Assembly: GCA_009731375.1 (NCBI GenBank)
Contig: BJOX01000021.1
Coordinates: 44,566 to 108,565, forward strand
DNA length: 64,000 nucleotides
Direction of reading: 5' to 3'
Origin: Paulinella micropora
Lineage: Eukaryota > Cercozoa > Imbricatea > Euglyphida
Positions within the stretch are counted from its first letter, which is position 1. Every line of letters begins with the position of its first letter. The notes under the pieces are model-generated. The model had not been told where the DNA came from, did not search any database, and saw only the letters and a list, made by a program, of their open reading frames with translations. The position numbers and the translations under genes were made by a program. This document shows positions 14,996 to 26,274 of this stretch, piece after piece.

Positions 14996-17900
14996 GGATC
15001 CGATATTCAGCGCGCTGTGGATATTTGCTTGAATCTTGGGACGTCATTGATGATGTAATTCTCATCTAATTTGATTAATCCATATTGTCATGTTCTTGCT
15101 TTCATATAGCAGATGGAGGAGCATTTTGAATCTGTTTCAGGAGCTGCTACAGATTTTCAGAACCAGGCATGACATTTTTTATTTATTTGCAAAACAATCA
15201 CTAACTTTATGTTGACTTGTAGGCATCTGAAACTGAGAGTGCTGTTTTATCTGATGGATGTGAAAATCCGGAGCTGCCAAGCCAGACAGTAACTGATTCA
15301 GAAGTAAATAGAATAATTATGTATGGATAATTATTGAGTGTGAATACTGACTCGTAGGGCTGCGACGACCTTGGTTTGTTTCGAACTCAGCACACACCTA
15401 GGCCTGCAACTAAGGTGTTACATATATAGATACATAGATAGATAGTGCTGCTTGTACACAGTTCTGTTTTGCCATAGGACTTTTGCACCAACGATTTTTC
15501 TTGGTCATGCAAGTACATCACAGGCCAGCTAAGCAAATGTGTAGAGAATGCAACTCCATGCGATGATGAGGAAACATTCAATCTTGACATGAGGATCAAA
15601 AGCTCAAGCCAACCATTGTATTTAGCTATGAATCTTACTATTCCAACATCGACAAGGGCTCGCCGGACCAACAGACCATACAACATGATCAATCGAAAGC
15701 CAGGGAGTCCCAAGCTGCAGAGACCGGCTGCGTTTAAGCACTGGCTCGGAATGACGTATGCTCGTCTTGAAATAGAAGTGAAGGCGTTTTGCTGCAAGAA
15801 ATGGATGTGCAACTTGTGGGTTGACACGCGCGACGTCATTACTGAACGTATTGCTTCCTGTTCACTTTCTCTAGCCGAGCTAGGGCATTCGCTTCAAACC
15901 CAGCTGGAGGTCATGATCTCAAACAAGTATATGTGGCAGTATTTGTACAAAGGAGAAAAGGTATGCAAAAGGATGTGGATGCGAATACACGGAGTTGGAA
16001 TGCCTATGCTACGGACAGCGAAACGTCTCGTTTCGAAACGGCAAAAAGATTGCTATTAAGGGCGGTTGCGCGAAGCCGTTTACTGAGGATCTTATTGGAA
16101 TCTTGCTTTGCGAGAAGTGGCAGTTGCCCATGGGCCTTGACAGTACCTCAGGCGGTATTTGGAAGCTTCAAGACTTGAAAAAAAAAAAGCGAAGTCTACG
16201 AGTATGTGGTAGACCACTGGAAACAAAAAGCTTTGGAGATGATGGACTCTATGACGTGCGACCTAGATCCTGCGCATCCACCAAAGGTTGATCTAGTCAA
16301 CAAGGTCTGGAGGAACGATTTCAAAAACGTCAAGCCGATTCGAGGTACTAATGATATTATGTGTCGATCAATATTACTCCTGATGATTGTTTCGCAGACA
16401 ACGATTGGGCGAAGGACGATATTTGTACGTTGCTAGCAGCAGAGTGCATAGAGCTCAAGCGTCAAAAAGAGACTGGCCTCGACAACAAAGAAGCACAGAT
16501 TGACTATAAACGGAAAAGCGACATGCACCACAAAATACATCGGACTAATCGGATTGAGAGCATGAAAAGAAAAACTAGTGCTCCTGAAGATCCGACATGC
16601 ACAACTATTTCCACTGATATGACACCACCGATTCAGTATCCATCTTGTCGACGAGCTGCCGACGAATTCAGGGGCAAATATGTCATACGGATGTGTCTTG
16701 GAGTTACTTCATGCTACACCTCCGGTCAGACTTTCATTTTTTGCTACAGCCAGGCGGTGGCACATGGCATGAACAGTAACGTAACAATGCTGTATCATTT
16801 GCTCCGATGGGAACTATGGTCACCACAAACCATGGCAGCTTGGCTGCTCAACTTGGAGTGTGATGGAGCCGGTGATAACACAGGCGTTACGACATTGGCT
16901 TTCTTAAACTACGCTATTGTCAGGGGTTGGAGGTGGCAGATCAGATTGAACCGACTTGTTCCACATCATGGTTATTCCAGTGACGACCAGAAGTTTCGAA
17001 CTATCAAGATGGGCATGCGATCGACTTTTCTCACAACTAGTCTTGCTGGAGCTCTGTTCAAGGTTCTCAAGTCGTTTAAAAAGAACAGAAATATTTTGTG
17101 CTACTGATCAAGATGAATTACGACTGGACGAGATTTTTTTGGTCCCTGTGTGAACGCCAACATCACATATTATAATCGTCCATTGCAATTGCGGTTTACC
17201 GCAAGCTCGCAAGTTGGCTGCCTACCTACCGGCGAGTACAGAACGTGGGGTGACGCGCAAGAGCACTGGCATGGAGTGGGAGACAGACCGACTAAGGATG
17301 GCGCAGAGCCGATTAAGTTTCTCACTGGGCTTCCAGGTACAAACTTCTTTTTCATCTTGAATTGCTGTGTTTCCGTAAATTCAAGTTAACTTGCTAATAT
17401 TATTTTGTGTTTGTCTCCAAAGACACTGAGGTTCCTGCCGAGCTACCGCCTATCGACTTTGCGACACCCAAGCTCAAGAAAGACGTTAGAAAGCTAGCAA
17501 AAAGATATTGCTCCCAGTCAGAAATAGATCAAATTGAGGGTATGATATCTAATCCTGGCTCGCTTTCATGCGTGGAATATGACGGTAAGGAGGGTGACGG
17601 CGGTTTGCCTGGCCACCCGGGGCACATTTCATGCATAGACCGCGCTGGCAAAGAGTGGAAGGTTCAAGTTAGAATTTTGGATAAGTTGCATGCCCAGCCA
17701 TGGGCAAAGCCACCTGATAGGGAAGCGAAAATACGGAACCTAACTTTTATTTCGGAAGAGGAACGACTGCAGCTTCCCCGCATTATTTTTGATAATGATC
17801 AGCCGATACCGCATCCGCCATGGAGAGGTGCTCGGGAGCTGACTCAGCAGGAACGCCTTCATCAGGACCTTGCTTTCCAGCCTGCTGAACAGGCATGGAA

Positions 17901-18783
17901 GAAAGTTGAAACTATTTTACTGACTGTCCAAGGCCAAAAGCAGCTGGAAGACCTAAAAATCGTCAAAAAAAACTTTATTGCGTGGATGAGGGAACACGAC
18001 CTTCCTCACTGGTATTTTGATTATGAAGGTAAGAAGAAAGAACTCAAAAAACCAGATGTGATTAAGGCAGTTTGGGATCACTTCCAGGTGTGCAATTGCA
18101 ACCTCGAAGATGATAGCAATAGTCAAGAGGAAAGTGGCAATCAAGGCCAGGGACGTAGTCATGGTCGAGGAAGACGCGGTCGCGGAGCACGCGGTGGGGG
18201 TCGGGGTCGCGGTCAGGTTCGTCGTAATGGAGCACGCGGTCAGGCTCGTGGTAGTGGAGCACGCGGTCGGGCTCGCGGTCGTCAACCGCGCGGTCGTGGT
18301 CAGAGACGCGGAGTTCGAGCGCGCGGAAGTAGTCAGGTTGCACGTGAGAGGTATGGCAGTGACCGCGCGCTCCATTACCAGAGACAGAATGCGAAAAAAA
18401 GGAGAAGAACTAGCAGTGAAGAAGAAGAAGAAGAAGAAGAAGAAGAAGAAGAAGAAGAAGAAGAAGAAGAGGAGGAGGAGGAGGAAGAAGAAGAAGAAGA
18501 AGAAGAAGAAGAAGAACAGCAACAACAAGAGTGTGGAGAACAGAAGGAGCAAGAACAAGCAGCTGTAGCAGAGCAAGAAGAAGAAGAAGATGATGATGAT
18601 GATGATGGAGACATAGAAGAAAGCAGCAACAGAAAAAAGCGTCGTGTGATGAAAGATTCAGACACAAGTTCAGAATCAGACTTTTCAATTGACGCTGCAG
18701 AAGTCAGAGCTTGTGTTAGAAGAAACTATGGTGGACAGTTTAGGCAGCTAAAAGAACTAGAACGCCGTGCAGCACGTCTTTGA
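14996..18783 (+). CDS. Transposase-like protein ('DN ... GHTHEDID'-type, DUF7869-like) with RGG and acidic tail
   Basis: Small exons 14996-15054, 15110-15166, 15223-15303 and 15358-15414 lead to 15478-15960, then through frame breaks to 16344, 16398-17336 and 17423-18783. Introns are 53-86 nt; the one at 15167 starts GC. The region about 15965-16030 reads GCGCEYTELECLCYGQRN, a Cys-rich cluster. The core at about 16600-17050 has ISTDM, then HGMNSNVTML, LECDGAGDN and LVPHHGYSSDDQKF. This order matches the S.D / P..SN / DN..NK / P.GHTHEDID pattern of transposase-like proteins of plants, algae and animals, with changes in the last block. The last exon continues with LPHWYFDYEGKKKELKKPDV, RGG-type Arg/Gly repeats (18160-18350), a Glu run (18418-18515) and ESDFSIDAAEVRACVRRN. 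Frame breaks sit at A10 (16182), near 17085 and at T7 (about 17131), consistent with sequencing indels or decay. Probable role: transposition. Confidence 0.55.
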
Positions 18784-18842
18784 AAATCAAAGGTTATATC
18801 TCTCACTTCGCCCCCTTATTACCTTCCCCCCGGGGGTGGGGG

Positions 18843-19764
18843 GGAGGGGGGGGGGGGCTGTCGGTGGTCGGGCCCCGGGTGTGCATTGACAATCCTGCTG
18901 CTAGTGTTCATTCAACATGTTTTCATTTTGCTTTTCCCTTTTGTGATGCAATCGACTGCAGCGGCTTGCCGCAAATACGCGTCATCGTCCCGCCAGCCTG
19001 TCGCCACGTCCAAGCCCCGTCCACCCGGTTGGTCGGGTGTCAAGCTGTCGCGCCGCGCCGCTAAGTCAACGAACTAAAGTCAAAAATAAATAGAATTCAT
19101 TATTTATCTTGCTTTACTCTTACAGCTAAATACAAAACCACATTTTCAGCTGTTGTGACAGTTGCATTTTTGAGAGCAACCCCCCCCCCCCTCTTACTGC
19201 TGTCGGTGGTCAGTTGTTCATAAAATGTTTTATATTATGTTTCTTTATGTTCATAAAATGTTTTATATTATGTTTCTTTATTTTGTGACGCAATTGTTTG
19301 CAGCTGCTTAGCAGAAATACGCATGAGCGCATTACACACTCGTCCCGCTCATCTGCAGCCACATTCCCTCCCCTCCCCCCCCCCCGGTGGTCGGGTGTCG
19401 AGCGATCGCCGCTAAGTCAATAAACCAAAGTCAAAACTAAATATAATTAATTTTTACTCTTATTTTACTCTTAAAACAAAATAGAAAAGCAGATTTGCCA
19501 CCGTTGCGCATTTTGACAGATAAAATTTGGACTTCAGTAAAAATTTTGGAAGAAATCGGACGGATATCAGGTTATGTTACTTAATAAACACTAAGTCAAG
19601 TATAGACACTCAAAATGAATGGAAAAATAGTTTTTAATACATAAAAACATTAGTATTCATGAAATCGTGATGATTTCTGTTGATTTCAATACCTTGCAAA
19701 AATAGTCAAAATAGGCTGAAATTTGGTAAAAACCAAGCCTATCCTGTTTGTCCGAATTGGTTGT

Positions 19765-19765
<1 letters not shown>
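18843..19765 (-). repeat. Right terminal inverted repeat
   Basis: Inverted copy of the left TIR, ending 'ccgaattggttgtt' at 19765. It carries the same internal duplication and 33-bp tandem repeat. Beside its inner end a G-run (about 18831-18857) precedes 'ctgtcggtggtcggg', as on the left side in inverse. Outside it lies (TAA)n. Confidence 0.9.

Positions 19766-19804
<39 letters not shown>
19766..19804. repeat. (TAA)n flanking the right TIR
   Basis: Thirteen TAA-type units separate the right TIR from the retroelement remnant. This is the counterpart of the tract at 6204-6245. Confidence 0.9.
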
Positions 19805-19806
<2 letters not shown>

Positions 19807-20922
19807 GTCAGAACGGTCAAAACGGCCCAGAACGGCGGAGGAAGCAATTCCCCCGCTAACTCCGAAGGTGGAAAGACCGAGGAGACCTCAAAGGCCGCAA
19901 CGACGGGCCCAGTGGAGAGCAGAGGACCTGTAGCACACGGTCCGGGGAAGGCAAAACCGGAGATACTGGCTACTCCCGAGGAGTTGATAGACCCGTTGGT
20001 GTCCCTAGAAAACGGAAGTACCCCGTGGAGAGAGCACATTTCTTAGCTCTATCGGAGCTTCCCTGAGGATTCCACGGAGGTGCTTGAGGAGTCGGAGGAT
20101 TCCAAGGACTCCGTTAGAGGGAACGACACGGTGTCATTGGTGACACAAGTTCGGGCAGCGGCGCCGTACAATACCCCAAAGGCCGAGAGGTTTAAGGCAG
20201 ATGGGAAGGGCGCTGGCGCACGTTAAGGGGCGACTGACGCCAACTAAACCAAAGCAACTGGACTACTCGCATGATGAGGAGATGCGCACAAGTGTGCTTC
20301 GGCACCTTCGGAAGCTGGCGATGGTCATGGCTGAGCTCTACAACGAAGACATACGAGCCGTGGGTATGGACCAGATCAACGAGGTGCAGCAACTCATCAC
20401 CAAAGTTGCAGAGAAGTGGTTATGGAGGAGAGACGAACGCAAGGAGGGCGTACTCCCCCAAGACGCTGTGTCAGGTCAACTCATCCCAGGGGCAGCGTCG
20501 AGCCCGGGAAAGCAGCAAGCGGAGGTGGAGCTTGAACTGGGACGGGACCTAGTAAGCGAAAAGGAAAGAATACGGCGTTTGGAAGTGATAATGGAACAAC
20601 AGGAGGTAAACCAGAATCGGGTGGCGTGGCCGCCAAAGTGGGGGACGACCAAAGGGACCTACAGGACTTCGAGGAGAGATGGCAGGAGTACGTGGGATTG
20701 CTGTACCGTTGGTCGACTGGTTGGCCTTTTCCCTACAATAAACCGAGGTTCCCCGCGCACTGGAACCCTAAGCCCTGGAGAATAGCCGGGGGTTGGGAGA
20801 AGCGTCCTAAGCCTTATTGGTTGCGGCCGCTAGGGGGAGGCGACATGCCCGAGCATGTGGTGGTCTATGCTGAAAGGGTTCAAGGGGAGCCTGAACAAGT
20901 CCAGGAAGAGGAAATAGAATGA
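19805..20922 (+). pseudogene. Gag-like region of the retroelement, broken frames
   Basis: The frame from 19805 (VRTVKTAQNGGGSNSPANSE) has a TAG at 20044-20046. It stays otherwise open to about 20226 (EDSTEVLEESEDSKDSVRGN). The next frame (20201-20620) carries YSHDEEMRTSVLRHLRKLAM and NEVQQLITKVAEKWLWRR, helical and charged as in gag proteins. The next (20626-20922) carries RWQEYVGLLYRWSTGWPFPY. No CCHC zinc knuckle is evident. The gag assignment rests on position upstream of the protease and on composition. Confidence 0.4.
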
Positions 20923-20965
20923 TGCTCAACCGAGCGCTGATGGGACGGGATCGGCGAGGGGCGAC

Positions 20966-21345
20966 GTGACCACGCAAGTACCGGACCCCATCTTGGACTC
21001 GGGGGCGGTGTCAGACATGGCTCCACCTAGCTACCAGGAGTTCATGAACGAAGTAAAGCGCGAAGTGAAGGAGTTCAGCGCCATGGGGGGGACCGCACGG
21101 ATGGAAGCGCATGGGAACTACAAACTACCCACCCTAAGAGGGGATGGCCGGACGGGAATATGCCTCTCAAGGAGGTATGGGTAGGAGAGCATCTTACGGA
21201 GTTGCTTCTGTCGGGACCAAAGCTAATGTTAGACGGCTATACTTTGGTGCTACGAAAGGATTCGCCCTACCAGGGCGGTGGTCCCAGACGTGAAAGAGGA
21301 AGCGAAGGGCGCACTACTGTACTTCAGACCATGAAGACTCAGTGA
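20966..21345 (+). pseudogene. Ty1/copia-type protease region
   Basis: The reading PDPILDSGAVSDMAPPSYQE has the retroviral-type aspartic protease motif D-S-G-A followed by a copia-like 'xxM'. The frame then shifts near 21160 and continues LKEVWVGEHLTELLLSGPKL, comparable to the 'VLYVPGL..NLLS' part of copia polyproteins, up to 21345. The next frame starts at 21342. A dimeric aspartic protease is expected for this family. Confidence 0.5.
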
Positions 21346-22529
21346 TCCGGTTTCAATCCGGCTCTACAGAGGAACAGCAAGCGGCCTTTTGGACTACCAA
21401 CAAGGTGCAAAAGAAGGAGTGGGACATGGGGCTACCACATCGTATCTTTCATGATCCCGCTGCCGCTAAGTTGCAAGCTATTGCCAAAGCGCATGACGTG
21501 AAATTAGTAAACGTCAACAAGGACGTTAGTAAGGAGTGTCCGCAGTGCCCGGCAGGCGGCGCACAGAAGCAGCCTCATCGATCGAATGCTCATGGTAGTA
21601 CTACGCGCATGAAGGGGACGGGTGAGGGTTGGTCAGTGGACACCTCGGCCCTACTGGCTCGACCACTATTCAATGGCGAACGGTGTCTCATGGCAATGGT
21701 GGAGGACTCCGTGGGGTACACCAACTTGGAGCTGCTAATGCAGAAAGCCGACATTGCGGCTATCCTTAAGGATTGCCACTTTTGTCAACTATCGCACGCC
21801 CGCCTCACACTTAATCATGGCCGCTATAAGCATAGATCATGTTCATGTAGGCATAGATCATGTTCATGTAGACATAGAAGGCGTACTCGAGCAGTACGTA
21901 TAGTTAACACGTACTGCTCATTCGCAGGTTACCTACTGTTTATTCCAGTCGTTTCCACCACTGCTGAGGAGACTGTTGAAACCATTCTCGCCCGATGGGA
22001 TTGCCTTTTCGGTTTTCCCGAGGCCATCCTGTCTGACGATCATGGATCTTTCCGTGGCAATTTTGCCAAGGCCTTCTGCAGCATGGCTGGAATCGAGTGG
22101 CCCACCACTGCGCCATACTCTCACCATCAGTCAGGCATGGTAGAACGCAGGCATCAAAGCTTCCGCCGCGCTATCCAGGCACTCGCAGATAAAGACAAGA
22201 AGACTTGGCCTAAGGCCATGCCAGCCCTGTCGTTCTCGCAGAACACTTACGTCTCCACCGCCACCGGCGTATCCGCTTTTGAAGGTATGATGGCTCGCCA
22301 GCCACGTACATCTATCGATATCTTCGATTCCCCCGACGTCATCGCTGAACGCGCGGCTCGATCAACCGCCGCAATGACTAAGTCTAGCTCGACGACCGTC
22401 CAGACATCGGACCAACTCGACACTCTCCGCTTAGCTCGCATTGCTGTCACGGCGTATGTCAAGGAATACGCTCCTTCACGAGCAAGGCTGCCAACGAACA
22501 GAAGAACAGACAACGGCGACGCAACTTAG
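21342..22529 (+). pseudogene. Integrase: copia-like N-terminal part joined to a gypsy-like core
   Basis: One open frame. It begins with a GAG-pre-integrase-like stretch (GLPHRIFHDPAAAKLQAIAK ... KECPQCPAGG, giving H, H, C, C spacing of an HHCC zinc site). It continues GWSVDTSALLARPLFNGERC and MAMVEDSVGYTNLELLM, as in copia ('..D..GP....G.RY....DD.SR'). From KDCHFCQLSHA (about 21768) it resembles gypsy integrase: a second zinc-like C..C, FIPVVSTTAEETVETI, ILSDDHGSFRGNF (second catalytic D), SHHQSGMVERRH (catalytic E). The first catalytic D of the gypsy part is replaced by a repetitive HRSCSCRH insert (about 21835-21880). A TAG at 22527-22529 ends the frame. The +2 frame around 22487-22535 reads KAANEQKNRQRRRN, which suits gypsy better and implies indels. 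Confidence 0.6.
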
Positions 22530-22538
22530 CTACCCGAT

Positions 22539-22805
22539 TGGAAGGTAGGTGACCGAGTCACCGTATATCGCCCCAAGCAATCAACCAAAGGTATTCCCGC
22601 CTCCTCTGTTCTTCAACACGGCGGCCCGTACATTATATTGAAAAAACCTTCCAATAACACCTTTCGCCTCCGGCACGAGCACACCAACAAGATCCTCCCC
22701 AAAATTGATATTGCACACATCAGTTCCTACACGGCCCCAACCGATCTGGCTCAGGCCATCGACCCGGTCCAGGATCAGGAACACAATGACGACCAGAAGG
22801 ACTAA
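22539..22805 (+). pseudogene. Integrase C-terminal region of the gypsy-like part
   Basis: This stretch is in the same frame as the integrase core after one stop. It reads WKVGDRVTVYRPKQ, LQHGGPYIILKKPSNNTFRL and KIDIAHISSY, the usual 'F..GD.V......' and 'G.Y.I.......Y.L' pattern of gypsy integrase C-termini. It ends at tandem stops (TAATAG) at 22803-22808. No chromodomain is visible. Confidence 0.55.
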
Positions 22806-22823
22806 TAGTATGTCGTTGGTTAG

Positions 22824-23168
22824 GTGATAGCCTTCATCAACGATGGCTTGCTCAAGTTAGGGATGATCATGGACGAAGATCCCACGGACGATCGCGACGA
22901 CTTCCGCGTCCACCAGCTTGGCATCACTTCGCTGTCAAACATGCTGTACCGCCCAATCTACGTGGAGCTGATTACGCACCCGGACGGCACTGTCACGGAA
23001 GGCCCGACGCATCTCCAGTGGACCAAGCCTCTCAACTCCTGGAAGAAGATGACACTCGACAGCGAGAATGATCAGGTCGTTCACCGCGATTATAATATTC
23101 AGTTCAAGCCCAGCTCCAACTCCAGGAACAAGGGCTTGATCATTCCCGAACAGCTCAAACGTTTATGA
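22824..23168 (+). CDS. Unrecognised coding fragment after the retroelement
   Basis: An open frame without start preference reads VIAFINDGLLKLGMIMDEDP, DDFRVHQLGITSLSNMLYRP and THLQWTKPLNSWKKMTLDSE, ending at TGA 23166-23168. Composition is protein-like and GC content is higher than downstream. The sequence 'ggttag' just before GTG at 22824 could be a splice acceptor, so this may be a 3' exon. An upstream donor (for example 'gttaga' at 6139, same phase) would make it the last exon of the gene at 3016, split by the two mobile elements; this is speculation. I recognise no domain. Confidence 0.4.
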   Translation: MIAFINDGLLKLGMIMDEDPTDDRDDFRVHQLGITSLSNMLYRPIYVELITHPDGTVTEGPTHLQWTKPLNSWKKMTLDSENDQVVHRDYNIQFKPSSNSRNKGLIIPEQLKRL

Positions 23169-24875
23169 AAACCTTACGACGGTAAGACATACGATTTTCA
23201 CGTCTTCAAGATGAGATCGAAGTAGACTCTCAAATGGTTTTTGCTTTTAGACTCCCGACGGACTCTATCTCCTTTCCCACTTCATATACCACCCAACAAG
23301 TTAGTATTTTCTACAGGCTTGTACGATAGTCATATTCACATATTTTGAACTGGCATTAGCTCAGGCAGGTCACACAATGCTATTTACTGCTTTGAACACG
23401 TAGTGATATACATAGTGTTGGCCCTACGCTCCTTTCATGATGTATGATTGGGTACACTATATCCGTCCTGCCTCTGCATGTTGATACTACCTTGTCAATG
23501 CGTTGACACAAGTACGCACTCACATATCGTGTATTTTCTACAGGCTTGTACGATAGTCATATTCACATATTTTGAACTGGCATTAGCTCAGGCAGGTCAC
23601 ACAATGCTATTTACTGCTTTGAACACGTAGTGATATGCATAGTGTTGGCCCTACGCTCCTTTCATGATGTATGATTGGGTACACTATATCCGTCCTGCCT
23701 CTGCATGTTGATACTACCTTGTCAATGCGTTGACACAAGTACGCACTCACATATCGTGCATTGATCTACATCTGCAATCTTTTTTTTGATTCATTTTCTT
23801 TTTATACTTATTTACATATCAATTGGTCAATCATCTGTTACGATTCGTTTCGATCGCAACTCCAACCTACCGTTATGGTCTGGGGGGGTGAGTTATCGGA
23901 CTGAATACCGTACCGGACCGAAACATTAATATTGTGTTAAACTTTCTTCAAGTTTTTACTTCAAGTTTACACTTCTATTTTTAGTTCCGTTACTTCATTT
24001 TTCCATTTATTTATCAACTGTCATAACTTGTAGTTGTTACGTTTTTAACTGCCGTTAACAAACGAATTTATTTCCCTTTACCAGCTAGCTTTTTAAAAAA
24101 GCTTGACTATTGCCTTTTTCCCATATTTGAAATTTTATTTCCCTGGACCGCTTTTTCCGGTTCCCAGTCAATACACTCCAGGTAAAATGGTAAAACAAGT
24201 TATAAGTCAGTTAAAGTGGCAATACTTAATACATTTGGAGTACTTCATTTTCTCCGAGTCAGACTGACTTGAACAACTCCGAAACCGCTACACAACTCGT
24301 ATTCCACTTGAAATATTCTCGTTAGTTCTCAGACTTTGTATTGTTTCACAAGGGACAATTAGTCTGTCAAGCAAGTGTACTAAATAAACTGGAATGACCA
24401 TCCCAGCATCTTTTGGTACCTTGACTGTTCTCGGAAGTATTTTGAGATCAAATGACAGCAGTGTGTGTATTCATTTGAATGCAGGTTGGTAATTTCCTCA
24501 CAGGAGGGTAGTCAAGACTTACATTTTACGCGAACACTTTTAATACGAGATTATTAATACTTGTCACTACCGGTAGCAGGAATAAGCGGGAAGCGTAAGA
24601 AGAAGATGGAGTGATATCAAGAGATGATATTAATACAAGAAGAGAAAAAATGATAAACCCCTGTTATTAAATGAATATTCTTGAAAATGAAGTGTGTACA
24701 AAAGAAAAAAAAAGAAAAAAAAAGCAGAAGTAGTCGAGTCGTTGTTCCAGTTCAAGTTCCAGTCACTGACTCAAGAGTCCCGATCAGACACGGTCAGTGA
24801 CTCCTTATTCTGAGTAACCGCACTGTTATTTTCAGGAATAGTTATTTATTGACAGGGGTTTACCAGACCGCGAGT
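23169..24875. other. AT-rich stretch without genes
   Basis: It contains the 227-bp tandem duplication listed separately. The rest is AT-rich with no open frame worth naming, scattered homopolymers (A-runs at about 24706-24723) and short repeated words. No RNA gene was recognised. Confidence 0.6.
23304..23757. repeat. Tandem duplication, unit 227 bp, two copies
   Basis: 23304-23530 and 23531-23757 are almost identical. They begin 'gtattttctacaggcttgta' and end 'cgcactcacatatcgt'; I saw one substitution (gatatacata / gatatgcata at about 23406 / 23633). The lack of divergence indicates a recent event or an assembly duplication. Confidence 0.93.
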
Positions 24876-25181
24876 GACCGTGCTCGCCCCTTTGCAGAGT
24901 TTAATTGGGTTTAGAGGTAGGGTTGCCAGAGTTGAGTAAGGGCTAGGTTCAAGGTTTGTTAAGTATAAGGGCTGGTTTTTGAGTAGAGTAAGAGTTTGTA
25001 AGTGCGATCGTTCTCCAGGGCTTGTGAGGTAAGCTCACGACGAAGGTTCTGAATGGGAAGCTTGTGGTATTGAATTGGTTTTGGTTGTGTAGTAACGGAT
25101 GTAGGCAGGCTAAAGTGGAAGGATAAATAGTACAGCCAGTGGGAAGAATACAAGTTGATTTAGGCAAAAAAGGAAAATGCT
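24876..25181. repeat. Direct repeat R1, copy 1 (about 305 bp)
   Basis: Starts 'gaccgtgctcgcccctttgc' and ends 'caaaaaaggaaaatgct'. The second copy begins at 26275 with about 95% identity by eye. The copies could be LTRs of a small non-autonomous element or a simple segmental duplication. I see no TG...CA ends or primer-binding site, so the LTR reading is weak. Confidence 0.85.
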
Positions 25182-26274
25182 CGAGTAAAAAGGAATTTTC
25201 CAGTGGACCTGGGGTCAGAAAATACTGGTAAAAAGTAAAAAGGAAGATATATTGGAAAAAATTGTATCGTATTACATGCCAACTGAGAATTGTCGGTTCC
25301 TCGATAAGTCGGTTACGAAGTGAAGTTTAGGTTAGGTACCTAGAGTATGGGTGGAGATCCTCATGAATCGGAGCAGTGTTAAAGTTCCTTGTGAAAAAAT
25401 ATAGTTTGTCATGAAGTTTATAGTAATTGGAGTAGAGGTAAAGTCCTTCTAGGCCAGTGTGGCAGAAATTTGGTGAGTGGCTATACGGAAAACGTCCAGG
25501 TTTGGAGTTGGGACAGTGATACAGTATTTTTTGAAGGAATTAGTAATCGAAGTAGATTTATAGTTCCATGAGCACGTTATTAGTCCCCCGGCTAGTTAGG
25601 CAGGGAGCCTGTAGGGCGGGCGGAACAGAAAGTATAGTTTAGGGTAAATATATGATAAGAAGGTTAGATAGGGTTGGATAGGGTAATGGACAATACAGCC
25701 AGATGTGCAGACAGTGCTAGCTGCAGGATCAAGCGTAGAGTTTGGAGTTTGTAGTTTAGAGTTTGTAGTTTGGAGTTTGTAGTTTAGAGTTTGGAGTTTG
25801 GAATTTGTAAATCAGAGCGCTATCATGATGCTCCGTGCTTGGATGTTGGGGGATTGCAGAAAACACAATTGCCAAGAGCTCAGGCGCAAGAAAAGAAGAA
25901 GGGCTCATCCAACTTGAAGGAACGACGTATACGAACTCGTCTTCGGGTATGGTGAGACAAAGGGAAGATCATGCGGTAGATTACACTAGAAAGCAGGGGG
26001 GACATGTTGGTTGGCTGCTAGGTTGCTGGCGACGCAGGCAGGGTGATCTTGATGTTGGTTGGTTGCTTGGTTGCTGGCGACGCAGGTAGGGTGATCTTGT
26101 TTCAGGACACGACGCAGAAAAAAACCCCCTGCCAAGAATGCAGGCGCGAAGAAAGAAGAAGGGTTCATCCAAGGAACGATGGAGCAGCGAAAGGAAAGAC
26201 CATGTAACAGAGCACATGAGAAAGCAGGGGGGCGTGTTGATTGGTTACTTGGTTGTTGGCGACGCAGGCAGGGA
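25182..26274. other. Region between the R1 copies
   Basis: About 25741-25812 is a short minisatellite of 'gagtttgtagtttag/gagtttg' units. About 25868-26030 and 26128-26272 are diverged copies of a block containing 'aagaagaagggttcatccaa', 'gaaagcagggggg' and 'ggttggttgcttggttgctg' with 'gcgacgcaggcaggg'. The part 'ttggttgctggcgacgcagg' recurs twice within about 50 bp at 26017-26090. No gene is supported. Confidence 0.6.

Larger units (their letters stand above)
19805..22805 (+). mobile_element. Decayed, apparently chimeric LTR-retrotransposon coding region
   Basis: Fragments in order: a gag-like charged region (19805-20922, several frames), a copia-type aspartic protease (about 20990-21130), a GAG-pre-integrase/HHCC part (about 21420-21770), then a gypsy-type integrase core (about 21770-22310) and a 'WKVGDRV' C-terminal part to 22805. 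No reverse transcriptase or RNase H is present, and I found no LTRs flanking it. In-frame stops and frame shifts show decay or sequencing errors. Its left edge meets the (TAA)n next to the DNA transposon, so the transposon may have cut off its 5' part. Confidence 0.65.
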
